A program made the translations under genes and the position numbers. The notes under the pieces were generated by a model. The model was not told the origin of the DNA. It saw only the letters and a list, made by a program, of their open reading frames with translations, and did no database searches. A DNA stretch of 64,000 bases, from positions 62,001-126,000 of the forward strand of contig NZ_FOUS01000001.1 in NCBI RefSeq assembly GCF_900114915.1, read 5' to 3'. Source of the stretch: Bradyrhizobium sp. Rc3b. Its GTDB lineage: Bacteria; Pseudomonadota; Alphaproteobacteria; Rhizobiales; Xanthobacteraceae. Below are positions 1-9,100 of this stretch, in pieces. Numbering within the stretch: the first letter of the stretch is position 1; the number at the start of each line of letters is the position of its first letter.

Positions 1-364
1 TGCCGAGCTCGAGCTCGAGGCCGGAGAGATCCATGGTCGAGGGCGCGATGTGCAGCCGCGGCACCGCGGTCGAGACCACGGCCTCGCGCAGCGGGGCTTC
101 ACCGATCAGCACGTCATAGGTCGAGCATGAGCGGTTGCGGCGATCGATGCCGAGGCCGGTCGAGGCGTTGCCCTGCGGATCGAGATCGACGATCAGGACG
201 CGCTCGCCGATCGCAGCGAGCGCCGTGCCGAGGTTGATCGCTGTGGTTGTTTTTCCCACACCGCCCTTCTGATTCGCCAGCGCCAGGATGCGCGGATGGC
301 CATGCGGCACCTCGCTGGTCGGTTCTTGGGTCTGTTCTTGCTGCGGCTCGTCAATCACGGTCAT
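1..364 (-). CDS. parA: ParA chromosome partitioning ATPase (partial, C-terminus outside window)
   Basis: The minus-strand frame opens at the ATG whose complement is at 362-364 and runs off the left edge after 121 codons. After a Pro/Glu/Gln-rich leader of about 25 residues comes NQKGGVGKTTTAINLGTAL, the deviant Walker A of ParA/Soj, and then VDLDPQGNAST, the Walker A' region. ParA binds DNA as an ATP dimer and moves ParB-parS complexes apart before division. It follows rsmG by 31 nt and is probably co-transcribed with it; parB should lie just outside the window. The five parS-like sites downstream of position 970 support the assignment. Confidence 0.97.
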   Translation of the reverse strand, partial: MTVIDEPQQEQTQEPTSEVPHGHPRILALANQKGGVGKTTTAINLGTALAAIGERVLIVDLDPQGNASTGLGIDRRNRSCSTYDVLIGEAPLREAVVSTAVPRLHIAPSTMDLSGLELELG

Positions 365-395
365 CGAAATTTTCCCCACTCAACCCCTGAGCGCC

Positions 396-1169
396 TCAGC
401 TGCGCCGTTCGGCGGCATCGAGCTCCACGATCCAGCCGTCACCCGTGCGGCTTTGGTGGAGCCGAGGCTCGATATTCCAATATTTAGCGGCTTCGGTCAA
501 TTCAGCCTCTACATCTTGACCCTTAGGAAATAACGCCTTTGCGCCCTGGCGCATCAGCGGCTCCGCAAAGCCGATGAGTTGATGTAGCGGAGCCAGCGCA
601 CGCGCGGTGACGCAATCGACGGGGCCGGTGATTCTATCCACATTATCCCCGATCTCAGCGAGATGTACGACTCCCGGAGATGTGGTGACGCGAATTGCTT
701 CGCGCAGAAATGCCGCCTTCTTGGCGATTCGCTCGACGAGGTGAACTTTCGCGTCCGGCGACGCCGCCATAGCGCAGGCCAGCACGACGCCGGGAAAACC
801 GCCGCCGCTGCCGAGGTCAGCCCAGCGCTTTGCGGTCGGCGCGAGATCGACAAGCTGGAGCGAATCGGCGATGTGCCGGGTCCAGAGGTTTGGCAGGGTC
901 GAGGGCGCGACGAGATTGGTCTTGGCCTGCCACTCCCGCAGCAGCGCAATGTAGCGGTCGAGCCGTATCTCGGTTTCACGTGAAACGGGCGCGAGTTTGA
1001 GCGCCGCGATCTTGTCCGCGGCGATGATGGCATCGAGCGACTGATCATTGGCGCTGCTGGCCTTGTCGATCTTCGGTCTTGCCGGCGGTTCGCTACGCCG
1101 CCCAGCGCCCTCACCCGTTCCGGGTCGTCGCGATAGCGGTCTGTCCCCGCCCGGTCCGCGCTGTTTCAC
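396..1169 (-). CDS. rsmG: 16S rRNA (guanine-527-N7)-methyltransferase RsmG
   Basis: RsmG (GidB) methylates G527 of 16S rRNA in the 530 loop. The class I SAM-binding motif DLGSGGGFPG is at about residues 118-127, preceded by the family-typical TRHIADSL. The 257-residue frame is about 40 residues longer than usual. I found no internal ATG, GTG or TTG in the right place, so the GTG at 1169 is kept; it lies inside a parS-like site. A second parS-like site at 972-987 is inside the coding sequence and encodes the VSRET segment. The gene starts 9 nt after the mnmG stop, so it is in the mnmG-rsmG-parA operon. Confidence 0.93.
   Translation of the reverse strand: MKQRGPGGDRPLSRRPGTGEGAGRRSEPPARPKIDKASSANDQSLDAIIAADKIAALKLAPVSRETEIRLDRYIALLREWQAKTNLVAPSTLPNLWTRHIADSLQLVDLAPTAKRWADLGSGGGFPGVVLACAMAASPDAKVHLVERIAKKAAFLREAIRVTTSPGVVHLAEIGDNVDRITGPVDCVTARALAPLHQLIGFAEPLMRQGAKALFPKGQDVEAELTEAAKYWNIEPRLHQSRTGDGWIVELDAAERRS
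972..987. other. parS-like ParB binding site 1 (inside rsmG)
   Basis: GTTTCACGTGAAAC, the 14-bp palindromic core of the bacterial parS consensus, is at 973-986. Both outer bases of the 16-mer differ from the TGTTTCACGTGAAACA consensus. ParB loads here to nucleate the partition complex. Confidence 0.85.
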
Positions 1170-1177
1170 GTGAAACG
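1162..1177. other. parS-like ParB binding site 2 (mnmG-rsmG junction)
   Basis: TGTTTCACGTGAAACG has one outer mismatch to consensus. It spans the rsmG start codon and ends just before the mnmG stop codon, so ParB bound here could affect rsmG and parA expression (inference). Confidence 0.9.
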
Positions 1178-1178
1178 C

Positions 1179-3059
1179 CTATGCGATTGCCTGGGAAGTC
1201 TTCCGTGCCTCGCGGCGGAGATAGGCCGCGAGAATACCGAGTGCCGCCGGCGTCATGCCATCGATGCGGCCGGCCTGACCGACCGTGAACGGCCGTGCCT
1301 TCGCCAGCTTGGCGCGCACCTCATTGGAGAGCCCGGGCACCTGCTGGTAATCGACGTCCGCCAGCACCAGCCCCTCGTCGCGCCGGAAGGCTTCGACGTC
1401 GGCGCTCTGGCGCTCGAGGTAGACATCGTACTTGGCGTCGATCTCGAGATGGGTGGCGATAACAGGGTCGATGGCCGACAGCTCCGGCCAGATCGCGCGG
1501 ATCTGGCTCCAGCCGATATCCGGGTAGGCCATCAGCGAGAACGCCGACCGGCGTTGGCCGTCCCGATTCAGGGACAGTCCGTGCTTGATCGCCTCGTTCG
1601 GGGTGATCGCCAGCGACTTCGAGAGCGTCCTGGCCGCGTTCAGGGCGTCCATCTTGGCACGGTGATGCTGGGTCCGGGCACTGCCGACGCACCCCAAAGC
1701 GATCCCCTTCTCGGTCAGGCGCTGATCAGCATTGTCCGCCCGCAGTGTCAGCCGGTACTCGGCCCTAGATGTGAACATTCGATAGGGCTCGCTGATCCCG
1801 CGGGTCACGAGGTCGTCGATCATCACGCCGAGATAGCCATCGGCGCGGTCGAACACGGTCAGTGCGGCCCCGCTCGCAGCCAATGCCGCGTTCAGGCCGG
1901 CCACGATGCCCTGCCCGGCGGCCTCTTCGTATCCGGTGGTGCCGTTGATCTGTCCGGCCAGGAACAGGCCGCGCAGACGCTTGGTCTGCAGGGTCGGATC
2001 GAGCTCGCGGGGATCGATATGGTCGTATTCGATGGCATAGCCCGGGCGGACCATCTTGACCCGCTCCAGGCCAGGAATGCTGGCGAGGATCGCGAGCTGG
2101 ACTTCCTCGGGCAGCGAAGTCGAGATGCCGTTGGGATAGACCGTGCTGTCGTCGAGCCCTTCCGGCTCCAGGAAGATCTGGTGACCGTCGCGATCGCCAA
2201 AGCGGACGATCTTGTCCTCGATCGAGGGGCAATAGCGGGGACCAGAGCTCTTGATCTGGCCGGAGTACATCGGCGAGCGATGAACATTGGCCCGGATCAC
2301 CTCATGGGTCGCGGACGTGGTCCGGGTGATGCCGCACTGGATCTGCGGGGTCGTGATCCGCTCGGTCATCACCGAGAACGGCTCCGGCGGCTCGTCGCCG
2401 GGCTGCATTTCGACCGCCGACCAGTCGATCGTGGTGCCGTCCAGACGCGGCGGAGTGCCGGTCTTGAGCCGTCCCAGGGTGAAGCCGGCGCGCTCAAACG
2501 AGCCGGAAAGACCCATCGCGGGCGCCTCATCGACGCGGCCGGCCGGCCAGTTCTTCTCGCCGAGATGAATGAGACCGCGGAGGAAGGTGCCCGTGGTGAC
2601 AACCACAGCCCCTGCCCGAAGCTCACGGCCATCGGCCAGGCGCAGACCGGTGACTCGGCTATCGGCCACGATCAACTCGTCAGCCTCGCCCTCGATGACC
2701 GAGAGACCCTCGGTCTGCCGGATCGCGGCCTGCATCGCGGCGGCATAGAGCTTCCGGTCTGCTTGGGCGCGAGGACCGCGGACGGCGGGACCTTTGCGGC
2801 GATTGAGCACGCGAAACTGGATGCCGCCGGCATCGCCCACGCGACCCATCAGACCGTCCAGCGCATCGACCTCCCGAACCAGATGACCCTTGCCGAGGCC
2901 GCCGATCGCGGGATTGCAGGACATCGCACCGATCGTGGAGAAACGATGCGTCACCAGAGCGGTCGTCGCGCCCATCCGGGCGGCCGCAGCCGCGGCTTCA
3001 CAGCCGGCGTGGCCGCCGCCAATCACGATGACGTCGAAGCTTTCTCGCACTGTTCGCAT
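1179..3059 (-). CDS. mnmG: tRNA uridine-5-carboxymethylaminomethyl(34) synthesis enzyme MnmG
   Basis: MnmG (GidA) works with MnmE to install the cmnm5 group on U34 of the tRNA wobble position, using FAD. The N-terminal dinucleotide-binding motif [12 protein letters not shown] is at about residues 12-23. The conserved family segments [12 protein letters not shown] and [15 protein letters not shown] follow, and the C-terminal helical domain is complete. The length of 626 residues is normal. It starts at the ATG at 3059, downstream of the parS-containing gap, and is followed closely by rsmG and parA on the same strand. Confidence 0.98.
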   Translation of the reverse strand: MRTVRESFDVIVIGGGHAGCEAAAAAARMGATTALVTHRFSTIGAMSCNPAIGGLGKGHLVREVDALDGLMGRVGDAGGIQFRVLNRRKGPAVRGPRAQADRKLYAAAMQAAIRQTEGLSVIEGEADELIVADSRVTGLRLADGRELRAGAVVVTTGTFLRGLIHLGEKNWPAGRVDEAPAMGLSGSFERAGFTLGRLKTGTPPRLDGTTIDWSAVEMQPGDEPPEPFSVMTERITTPQIQCGITRTTSATHEVIRANVHRSPMYSGQIKSSGPRYCPSIEDKIVRFGDRDGHQIFLEPEGLDDSTVYPNGISTSLPEEVQLAILASIPGLERVKMVRPGYAIEYDHIDPRELDPTLQTKRLRGLFLAGQINGTTGYEEAAGQGIVAGLNAALAASGAALTVFDRADGYLGVMIDDLVTRGISEPYRMFTSRAEYRLTLRADNADQRLTEKGIALGCVGSARTQHHRAKMDALNAARTLSKSLAITPNEAIKHGLSLNRDGQRRSAFSLMAYPDIGWSQIRAIWPELSAIDPVIATHLEIDAKYDVYLERQSADVEAFRRDEGLVLADVDYQQVPGLSNEVRAKLAKARPFTVGQAGRIDGMTPAALGILAAYLRREARKTSQAIA

Positions 3060-3113
3060 GGCGGACTTCTAGCTCAGTGTCGGGAAAGCCGGAAGAAGAA
3101 ACTCGTGGGCGGA

Positions 3114-3129
3114 TGTTTCACGTGAAACA
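3114..3129. other. parS site 3 (perfect consensus)
   Basis: TGTTTCACGTGAAACA is a full 16-bp match to the classical parS consensus. It lies about 55 bp upstream of the mnmG start. Confidence 0.95.
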
Positions 3130-3200
3130 CGGATCAGGGGGCCCAAGCGATTTCGCGAAAACTACCCCATGCACAGTAGAATGACAGTTGGATTGGCTCG

Positions 3201-3216
3201 TGTTTCACGTGAAACG
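3201..3216. other. parS-like site 4
   Basis: TGTTTCACGTGAAACG, one outer mismatch to consensus, in the mnmG-mnmE intergenic gap. Confidence 0.9.
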
Positions 3217-3280
3217 AAATCGGCATTCCCCGGACAAAGTGCCGACCGGTGGATGTTGGGTCCGCTCGCCGCCACACTCT

Positions 3281-3360
3281 TCATTGCGAACAAAGCGCAA
3301 TCCAGAATCCCTCCTCAGAAGGCAGTCTGGGTCTCTTCGTCGCGAGGTTCCTCGCAATGA
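3281..3360. repeat. Dispersed Bradyrhizobium-type intergenic repeat
   Basis: The terminal arms TCATTGCGA (3281-3289) and TCGCAATGA (3352-3360) enclose a CAATCCAGAATCC-type core. The sequence resembles a short palindromic repeat that is common between genes in Bradyrhizobium (recognised from memory). It has no coding capacity. Confidence 0.6.
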
Positions 3361-3491
3361 CTGGGCGAGCGTAGCGCCGCTGAAGCGGTCCTTTGTGCAC
3401 AGAGAGAGGGAACTTCCATTCGCCGTGCTCGCGCTGTGCCCATCCGAACTTCAAAGCGGATCCAGATATCGAGCGACAACGAGCCCTGGAA

Positions 3492-3507
3492 TGTTTCACG
3501 TGAAACA
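3492..3507. other. parS site 5 (perfect consensus)
   Basis: TGTTTCACGTGAAACA, a full 16-bp match, about 45 bp downstream of the mnmE stop codon. It is the rightmost of the five sites found. Confidence 0.95.
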
Positions 3508-3550
3508 CAAAGAATGGAACAAGGGCTAGTTCTACAATGAAGAACTAGAC

Positions 3551-4900
3551 TTACTTTCCGATACAGAACTTTTGGAAGATGGCTCCGAGGACGTCTTCGA
3601 CATCCACCCGGCCCAGCAATCGGCCCAAGGCATAAGCGGCAGCGCGCAGCTCTTCGGCCGCAAGCTCCTCGCCGTCTTCTACAAGGTCCAGGCTCCGGCG
3701 CAAGCTTTCTGACGTCCGGACCAACAGATCCCGCTGGCGAGCCCGGGTCACCAGCGCGCCCTCGGTGGCTCCGAAAAACTCAGAGGCGAATTTAACCAGC
3801 GCGTCCACAAGGTCCGGGACACCATCCCCCCGGCTCGCGGAGATCTCGAACTCGGCCCGCGGTACGACGCCCTCGCTCAGGTCGATCTTGTTGCGGACGA
3901 TCCAGACCGGTCCACCGGACGGATCGCCCTCATCAGACGTCCGCGGCGACCGCATCGCACTGGGATCGACGGCCTGCTCCGCCTCCACCAGCCACAGCAC
4001 GAGGTCGGCGTCTTCGGCGCGGGCCCTCGCCCGGCGCACGCCCTCCTGCTCGACCGGATCATCCGTCTCGCGAATGCCGGCAGTGTCGATCACCGTGACG
4101 GGATAACCATCGAGATCGAGCTGGACCTCGATCACGTCGCGCGTCGTGCCGGCATAGGGCGAGACGATCGCGACCTCGCGGCGCGCGAGCTGATTCATCA
4201 GGGTCGACTTGCCGACATTCGGCTCGCCCGCGATCGCAACCACGAGGCCCTCGCGCAGACGTTCAGAATGTCCCTGTGCTGCAAGGACTTCTGCAATTTC
4301 ATCGTGCAGCGCTTTGATCGCTTGCACCGCCGGCGCCCTTAGCTCCGCCGGCACATCACCCTCATCGGAAAAATCGATGCCGGCCTCGATCAGCGCCGAC
4401 GCCTCGATGATGCGCTCGCGCCAGTCGCGCGCACGGTCCCCGAGCAGGCCCTGCAGCTGGCGCAGCGCCTGACGGCGCTGGCGGTCGGTGTCGGCGTGGA
4501 TGAGATCGTCGAGGCCCTCGGCTTCGGTGAGGTCGAGCTTGCCATTCTCGAAGGCGCGCCGCGTGAATTCGCCGGGCTCGGCCGCACGCGTATTCGGAAT
4601 TACAGAAATAGCAGCAAGCAGCGCGGCCAGGACCGCGCGGCCGCCATGCACGTGGAATTCGGCGACGTCCTCGCCGGTCGCGCTGGCCGGCCCCGGAAAC
4701 CACAGCACGACCGCATCGTCGATCGGCTGGCCCGCGCCGTCACGAAGCAGCCGGCGGCTGGCCTGCCTCGACGCCGGCAGCTTCCCCGCCAGGGTCGTCA
4801 ACGCCAAGCCGGCCTGTGGACCCGAAATGCGCACCACGGCGATCGCACTCGGCGCCCGGCCGGACGACAGTGCAAAGATGGTCTGGTCTCGCGGATGCAT
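3551..4900 (-). CDS. mnmE: tRNA modification GTPase MnmE
   Basis: MnmE (TrmE) is the GTPase partner of MnmG in wobble-uridine modification. An N-terminal formyl-THF-binding-type domain (about 1-115) precedes a helical domain. The inserted G domain has G1 GEPNVGKS at about 225-232, G2 GTTRD at 251-255 and G3 DTAG at 272-275. The protein ends in FCIGK, the conserved C-terminal cysteine motif needed for tRNA modification. The length of 449 residues is normal for the family. It is separated from mnmG by the parS gap and is probably transcribed from its own promoter. Confidence 0.98.
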   Translation of the reverse strand: MHPRDQTIFALSSGRAPSAIAVVRISGPQAGLALTTLAGKLPASRQASRRLLRDGAGQPIDDAVVLWFPGPASATGEDVAEFHVHGGRAVLAALLAAISVIPNTRAAEPGEFTRRAFENGKLDLTEAEGLDDLIHADTDRQRRQALRQLQGLLGDRARDWRERIIEASALIEAGIDFSDEGDVPAELRAPAVQAIKALHDEIAEVLAAQGHSERLREGLVVAIAGEPNVGKSTLMNQLARREVAIVSPYAGTTRDVIEVQLDLDGYPVTVIDTAGIRETDDPVEQEGVRRARARAEDADLVLWLVEAEQAVDPSAMRSPRTSDEGDPSGGPVWIVRNKIDLSEGVVPRAEFEISASRGDGVPDLVDALVKFASEFFGATEGALVTRARQRDLLVRTSESLRRSLDLVEDGEELAAEELRAAAYALGRLLGRVDVEDVLGAIFQKFCIGK

Positions 4901-5213
4901 GGCCTATTTGTCCGGCTCGCGACGAAAAGGCAAACGGGGCCATTCCCTAGACCGCGGCGGGTCGGTTTTGCTGCGATTTTGCCGCAGCAAAGATCATATT
5001 GCATTGCAGCAAAGACCCAGGAATTTGCTGCAAAAATCTCGCCGATTGGAAGGTCCACCCAACGCACGTCAAATATTGTGTAGACATATCAACATCTTCC
5101 GAGCAGCCCGGATCTGCGCTTCGATATAGCTCCATGCTGCACCTTCGCTGCAGCAAAGCTGCACAACAAAAAGGGCGCCCGAAGGCGCCCTTAAATTTCA
5201 TATTGCACTGCAA
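4901..5213. other. Gap between mnmE and rho rich in TTGC/GCAA palindromes
   Basis: This 313-bp gap has no credible gene. It holds the rho terminator (5163-5192) and several palindromes built from TTGC and GCAA half-sites: arms 4967-4975 with 4983-4991 (9 bp, 7-nt spacer), TTTGCTGCAAA at 5024-5034, GCTGCAGC at 5147-5154 and ATTGCACTGCAAT at 5202-5214. They may be repressor sites; see findings. Confidence 0.6.
5163..5192 (-). terminator. Rho-independent terminator of rho
   Basis: Read on the minus strand, AAGGGCGCC, a TTCG loop and GGCGCCCTT form a perfect 9-bp stem (5171-5192). A T-rich tract follows (complement of 5163-5170). It lies 22 nt after the rho stop codon. Confidence 0.9.
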
Positions 5214-6479
5214 TCAGGTGTTCATGGAGTCGAAGAACTCCGAATTGCTCTTGGTCGAGCGCAGCTTGTCGAGCAGGAAGTCGATCGCGTCCATCGTGCC
5301 CATCGGGTTGAGGATGCGGCGGAGCACGTACATCTTCTTGAGCACCTGCGGATCGGTGATGAGCTCCTCCTTGCGAGTGCCGGAGCGCGAGATGTCGATC
5401 GCCGGGAAGGTGCGCTTGTCCGAGACCTTGCGGTCCAGGATCAGCTCCGAGTTACCGGTGCCCTTGAACTCTTCGAAGATGACTTCGTCCATGCGGCTGC
5501 CGGTATCGACCAGCGCGGTCGCGATGATGGTCAGCGAGCCGCCCTCCTCGATGTTGCGGGCGGCACCGAAGAAGCGCTTCGGGCGCTGCAGCGCGTTGGC
5601 GTCGACACCGCCGGTCAGCACCTTGCCGGATGACGGCACCACGGTGTTGTAGGCGCGACCGAGCCGCGTGATCGAATCGAGCAGGATCACGACGTCGCGG
5701 CCATGCTCGACCAGACGTTTTGCTTTTTCGATCACCATCTCGGCGACCTGGACGTGACGCACCGCCGGTTCGTCGAAGGTCGATGACACGACCTCGCCCT
5801 TCACCGAGCGCTGCATGTCCGTGACTTCTTCCGGACGCTCGTCGATCAACAGCACGATCAGATAGCATTCGGGATGATTGTGCGTGATCGAGTGCGCGAT
5901 GTTCTGCATCAGCACGGTTTTACCCGTGCGCGGCGGCGCGACGATCAAGGCGCGCTGGCCCTTGCCGATCGGCGCGACGATGTCGATCACGCGTGCAGAC
6001 AAGTCTTTCCGCGTCGGATCGTCGATCTCCATGCGGAAACGCTGATTCGGAAACAGCGGCGTGAGGTTGTCGAAATTGACCTTGTGCTTGGCCTTTTCCG
6101 GGTCCTCGAAATTGAGCGTATTGACCTTCAGCAGCGCGAAATAGCGCTCGCCCTCTTTCGGGCTGCGGATGTGGCCTTCGATGGTATCGCCGGTGCGCAG
6201 GCCGAAACGGCGGATCTGCGACGGCGAAACGTAGATGTCGTCCGGGCCCGGCAGATAATTCGCATCGGGCGAGCGGAGGAAGCCGAAGCCGTCGGAGAGA
6301 ACCTCGACGACGCCCTGGCCGACAATATCGGTCTCGGCGAGCGCGAGCTGCTTGAGGATGGCGAACAGCAGCTCCTGCTTGCGCATGGTGCTGGCATTCT
6401 CGACCCCATTCTCCTCCGCGAACGAGACGAGCTCGGCCGGCGTTTTGGACTTGAGGTCTTCGAGTTTAATTTCCCGCAT
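5214..6479 (-). CDS. rho: Transcription termination factor Rho
   Basis: Hexameric RNA-dependent ATPase that releases RNA polymerase. The N-terminal helical and cold-shock-like primary RNA-binding domains include GFGFLR (about 64-69) and [10 protein letters not shown] (about 83-92). Walker A APPRTGKT is at about 181-188, followed by the [10 protein letters not shown] and R-loop regions. The 421-residue length is normal for alphaproteobacteria. The gene has its own promoter and a leader of about 180 nt, the arrangement in which rho commonly regulates itself by attenuation, and it is followed by an intrinsic terminator. Confidence 0.98.
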   Translation of the reverse strand: MREIKLEDLKSKTPAELVSFAEENGVENASTMRKQELLFAILKQLALAETDIVGQGVVEVLSDGFGFLRSPDANYLPGPDDIYVSPSQIRRFGLRTGDTIEGHIRSPKEGERYFALLKVNTLNFEDPEKAKHKVNFDNLTPLFPNQRFRMEIDDPTRKDLSARVIDIVAPIGKGQRALIVAPPRTGKTVLMQNIAHSITHNHPECYLIVLLIDERPEEVTDMQRSVKGEVVSSTFDEPAVRHVQVAEMVIEKAKRLVEHGRDVVILLDSITRLGRAYNTVVPSSGKVLTGGVDANALQRPKRFFGAARNIEEGGSLTIIATALVDTGSRMDEVIFEEFKGTGNSELILDRKVSDKRTFPAIDISRSGTRKEELITDPQVLKKMYVLRRILNPMGTMDAIDFLLDKLRSTKSNSEFFDSMNT

Positions 6480-6663
6480 TGGGGTGGTCCTGTGGGGTAA
6501 CCTTGGGAGGGGTGCGAGGAGGCTCTGAAATGCGGACGTGAGAAGATAAGGTCCGCAGGTCTGGCAAGGTTAAGTGCCGATGAGGCTTCAAACCTGATGC
6601 GGTGTCCGGCCTCTGGAAAGCTCAGACACAACCACATCCGCCTGCGTTGGGTGGGATATCGAT

Positions 6664-6692
6664 AATATAGAAAATCGCTCCCCGCTCCGCAA
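6664..6692 (-). promoter_or_regulatory. Sigma-70-type promoter of rho
   Basis: Reading the minus strand, TTGCGG (complement of 6687-6692) and TATATT (complement of 6664-6669) are separated by exactly 17 bp. It lies about 185 nt upstream of the rho start and just beyond the hemJ stop codon. Confidence 0.7.
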
Positions 6693-6726
6693 GCCGAAGC
6701 GCTGAGCTAATCGTCGCGCGTCTTGC

Positions 6727-7161
6727 CTAGAACGGCTTCACGATCACCATGATGACGATGAAAATCATCAGAACGGTCGGCACCTCGTTGATAATTCTAT
6801 AGAATTTCTGGGTCCGAGAGCGCCGGTCGGCGGCGAAATCCTTCAGCCAGCGGGAAAAAAAGCCGTGGACCGCCGACATCGCCAGGACCAGTGCCAGTTT
6901 TACGTGCAACCAGCCGAATGAGAACCAATGGCCGGACCAGGCAAGATAAAGGCCGGCGAGCCAGGTGACGGTCATGGCCGGGTTGATGATGGCCTTGAGC
7001 AGCCGGCGTTCCATGATCTTGAACGTCTCGGACTGTTTCGAGCCGATTTCGGCCTCGCTGTGATAGACGAACAGCCGCGGCAGATAGAGCATGCCCGCCA
7101 TCCAGGCGATGACCGCAATCACGTGCAGCGCCTTGATCCAGAGATAGACGTCTTCAAACAT
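6727..7161 (-). CDS. hemJ: Protoporphyrinogen IX oxidase HemJ
   Basis: A 144-residue membrane protein with four hydrophobic segments and a conserved early histidine (His13) in WIKALHVIAVIAWMAGMLYLPRL, the signature region of the HemJ/YPO family. It ends with the typical RIINEVPTVLMIFIVIMVIVKPF tail. HemJ oxidises protoporphyrinogen IX to protoporphyrin IX in heme synthesis. It lies between rho and the presumed origin region. hemE, usual at this place in other alphaproteobacteria, is not next to it. Confidence 0.92.
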   Translation of the reverse strand: MFEDVYLWIKALHVIAVIAWMAGMLYLPRLFVYHSEAEIGSKQSETFKIMERRLLKAIINPAMTVTWLAGLYLAWSGHWFSFGWLHVKLALVLAMSAVHGFFSRWLKDFAADRRSRTQKFYRIINEVPTVLMIFIVIMVIVKPF

Positions 7162-7620
7162 TTTCTGCTTCCGGATTTCCGACCCAGCCGAGGGAACGCT
7201 GGGGATAGTAAGAACTCGTTAAGGTCTTGCCTGCACACATATCCGTCCGTAGCGCCTTCCTCAAATCTAGAATCTTAGATTCTTAAGGTTTGAGTCTATG
7301 TGACCGTGGATTGGACTCACGCAATTCCGTCCGCGCATTCACGCGCGCTTGTTCACATCCATCAACATATCCCTGATCGCTCTGGCGACTTGCGATAAGT
7401 CGGCCAGCTTCAAAGGCTTGCGCCTTTCTGTCGGCAGCTTATCAAGGGGGTTGTCCGCGCAATCCCGTTTCCCTGCAGCGAGGGCGCCGGACTTGTCCTG
7501 ACGGGCAGCGGTGTGAAGAAAATTGGCACTTGTCCCGCCCCTGGTGTCGCGCAACCCTTTCCGAGGGGTTAAGCTCCACAGAAATCCACAAATCACCCCG
7601 CCTTCATCCAAAGAGTTTTC
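7162..7620. other. Candidate chromosomal replication origin (oriC)
   Basis: This 459-bp gene-free region adjoins the PPSR-maf-coaE-dnaQ-secB block, which flanks the mapped origin of Caulobacter crescentus. It contains four GANTC (CcrM methylation) sites at 7270-7274, 7278-7282, 7292-7296 and 7314-7318. The first two lie within the palindrome AGAATCTTAGATTCT (7269-7283). Two TCCACA DnaA-box cores at 7575-7580 and 7585-7590 are 10 bp apart, and there are CTTAAG/GTTAAG motifs. parS sites and parA are 4-7 kb away. Full 9-mer TTATCCACA boxes are not present, so the assignment rests mainly on context. Confidence 0.6.
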
Positions 7621-8460
7621 GTGCCAACCTCGAACAATTATTTCCATCTGCACCTCGTGTCCGACTCCACCGGCGAGACGCTGATCACCGTGGCCCGGGC
7701 CGTCGCCGCGCAATACGCCAACGTCACCCCGGTCGAGCACGTCTATCCGCTGGTGCGCAGCCAGAAGCAGCTCGACCGCGTGCTCGACGAAATCGAGGAA
7801 GCGCCGGGGATCGTACTGTTCACGCTGCTGGAGAAGGATCTGGTCTCCAGGCTCGAGGACAAGTGCAAGGAGATCAATGTTCCGAGCCTGTCGATCATCG
7901 GTCCGGTGATGCAGCTGTTCGAAGCCTATCTCGGGGCTGCGACCACCGGCCGCGTCGGCGCCCAGCACGTCCTCAACGCAGAATATTTCAAGCGCATCGA
8001 TGCGCTGAACTACACCATGATCCATGACGATGGTCAGCATGTCGAAGGCCTTGACGATGCCGACGTCGTGCTGGTCGGCGTGTCCCGCACTTCCAAGACG
8101 CCGACGTCGATTTATCTGGCCAATCGCGGCATCCGCACCGCCAACGTGCCACTGGTTCCCGGCATCCCGGTGCCTTCGCAACTGGAGACGCTGACGCGGC
8201 CGCTGGTCGTCAGCCTGCACGCGACGCCGGAACGCCTGATCCAGATCCGTCAGAATCGCCTGCTCTCGATGGGGACCGATTCCGGCAACGACACCTATAC
8301 CGACAGGCAGTCAGTCACCGAGGAAGTTGCGTTTGCGCGCAAGCTCAGCGCCAAGCACGATTGGCCGCTGCTGGACGTCACGCGACGCTCGATTGAGGAA
8401 ACCGCGGCGGCGATCATGAAGCTCTACAGCGATCGTCAGCGCAACCGGCCTTCCGGATAG
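7621..8460 (+). CDS. PPSR family kinase/pyrophosphorylase (pyruvate, phosphate dikinase regulatory protein)
   Basis: A 279-residue DUF299 protein starting at a GTG (7621). The N-terminal [14 protein letters not shown] is the family signature, and the P-loop VGVSRTSKT is at about 152-160, followed by [10 protein letters not shown]. Characterised members phosphorylate and dephosphorylate PEP synthase or pyruvate, phosphate dikinase to switch it off and on. It is the alphaproteobacterial gene found right beside the origin (the Rickettsia RP001 and Caulobacter CC_0001 position). maf follows 8 nt after its stop codon. Confidence 0.92.
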   Translation: MPTSNNYFHLHLVSDSTGETLITVARAVAAQYANVTPVEHVYPLVRSQKQLDRVLDEIEEAPGIVLFTLLEKDLVSRLEDKCKEINVPSLSIIGPVMQLFEAYLGAATTGRVGAQHVLNAEYFKRIDALNYTMIHDDGQHVEGLDDADVVLVGVSRTSKTPTSIYLANRGIRTANVPLVPGIPVPSQLETLTRPLVVSLHATPERLIQIRQNRLLSMGTDSGNDTYTDRQSVTEEVAFARKLSAKHDWPLLDVTRRSIEETAAAIMKLYSDRQRNRPSG

Positions 8461-8468
8461 CTTTCGCG

Positions 8469-9077
8469 ATGGGTCTGTGGCTCGGCAAATCTCCGTTGAT
8501 CCTGGCCTCGCAGAGCAGCGCGCGAAAAATGCTGCTGGCCAATGCCGGGCTGGAGTTCAAGGCTGTTACCGCCGATATCGACGAGCGCGGTATTCAAGCC
8601 GCTTCAGCGCTTTCAAATCCGCGCGAGATCGCTCTGCTGCTGGCGCGCGAAAAGGCCAAGGCGATCTCGGCCAATCATCCCGGAAGCTACGTGATCGGGG
8701 CCGATCAGACACTGGCTCTTGGCAACCGTCTTTTCAACAAGCCTGCAGGCCGTCCGCAGGCATTGGCGCAATTGCGCGATCTCGCCGGCAACAGCCATGA
8801 GCTGAATTCCGCCGTGGCCGTGGCACATGACGGCCAGATTGTTTTCGAAGACGTCGCGGTCGCCCGCATGACCATGCGCGAGATGACCGAGGACGAGCTT
8901 TCAGCCTATCTGGACGCTGCCGGTGACGCCGTCACCACCAGCGTCGGGGCCTATCAGCTTGAAAGCCTGGGCATCCATCTGTTCGAGCGGATCGAAGGCG
9001 ATCATTTCACCATTCTCGGTCTGCCGCTGCTGCCGCTGCTTGCGTTCCTGCGAGGCGAGCGGCTAGTTGCGGTGTGA
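8469..9077 (+). CDS. maf: Maf-like nucleotide pyrophosphatase
   Basis: A 202-residue Maf/YhdE family protein. LILASQSSARKMLL near the N-terminus and VIGADQTL at about 77-84 are the family motifs, with the catalytic Asp in GADQ. The later motif GAYQLESLG replaces the common GxYxI(E/Q)G. Maf proteins hydrolyse non-canonical or modified nucleoside triphosphates. It is the second gene of the PPSR-maf-coaE-dnaQ run, and coaE begins 23 nt downstream. In many alphaproteobacteria aroE lies between maf and coaE; here it is absent. Confidence 0.93.
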   Translation: MGLWLGKSPLILASQSSARKMLLANAGLEFKAVTADIDERGIQAASALSNPREIALLLAREKAKAISANHPGSYVIGADQTLALGNRLFNKPAGRPQALAQLRDLAGNSHELNSAVAVAHDGQIVFEDVAVARMTMREMTEDELSAYLDAAGDAVTTSVGAYQLESLGIHLFERIEGDHFTILGLPLLPLLAFLRGERLVAV

Positions 9078-9100
9078 ATGACAGACAGGGCTGAGCGCTG

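Larger units (their letters stand above)
3060..3550. other. Non-coding gap between mnmG and mnmE with three parS sites and a repeat
   Basis: About 490 bp without a credible gene. It holds three parS-like sites (3114-3129, 3201-3216, 3492-3507) and a dispersed repeat at 3281-3360. The mnmG promoter must lie here, but I see no convincing boxes. Confidence 0.8.

Noticed and set aside
1170..3125. 651-codon open frame on the plus strand opposite mnmG
   Set aside because: Arises from GC-rich third positions of mnmG; composition is Asp/Arg/Gly-rich with no family motif, and mnmG itself is certain.
7162..7620. Remnant of hemE in the hemJ-PPSR gap
   Set aside because: None of the frames shows HemE motifs; the region reads as non-coding.
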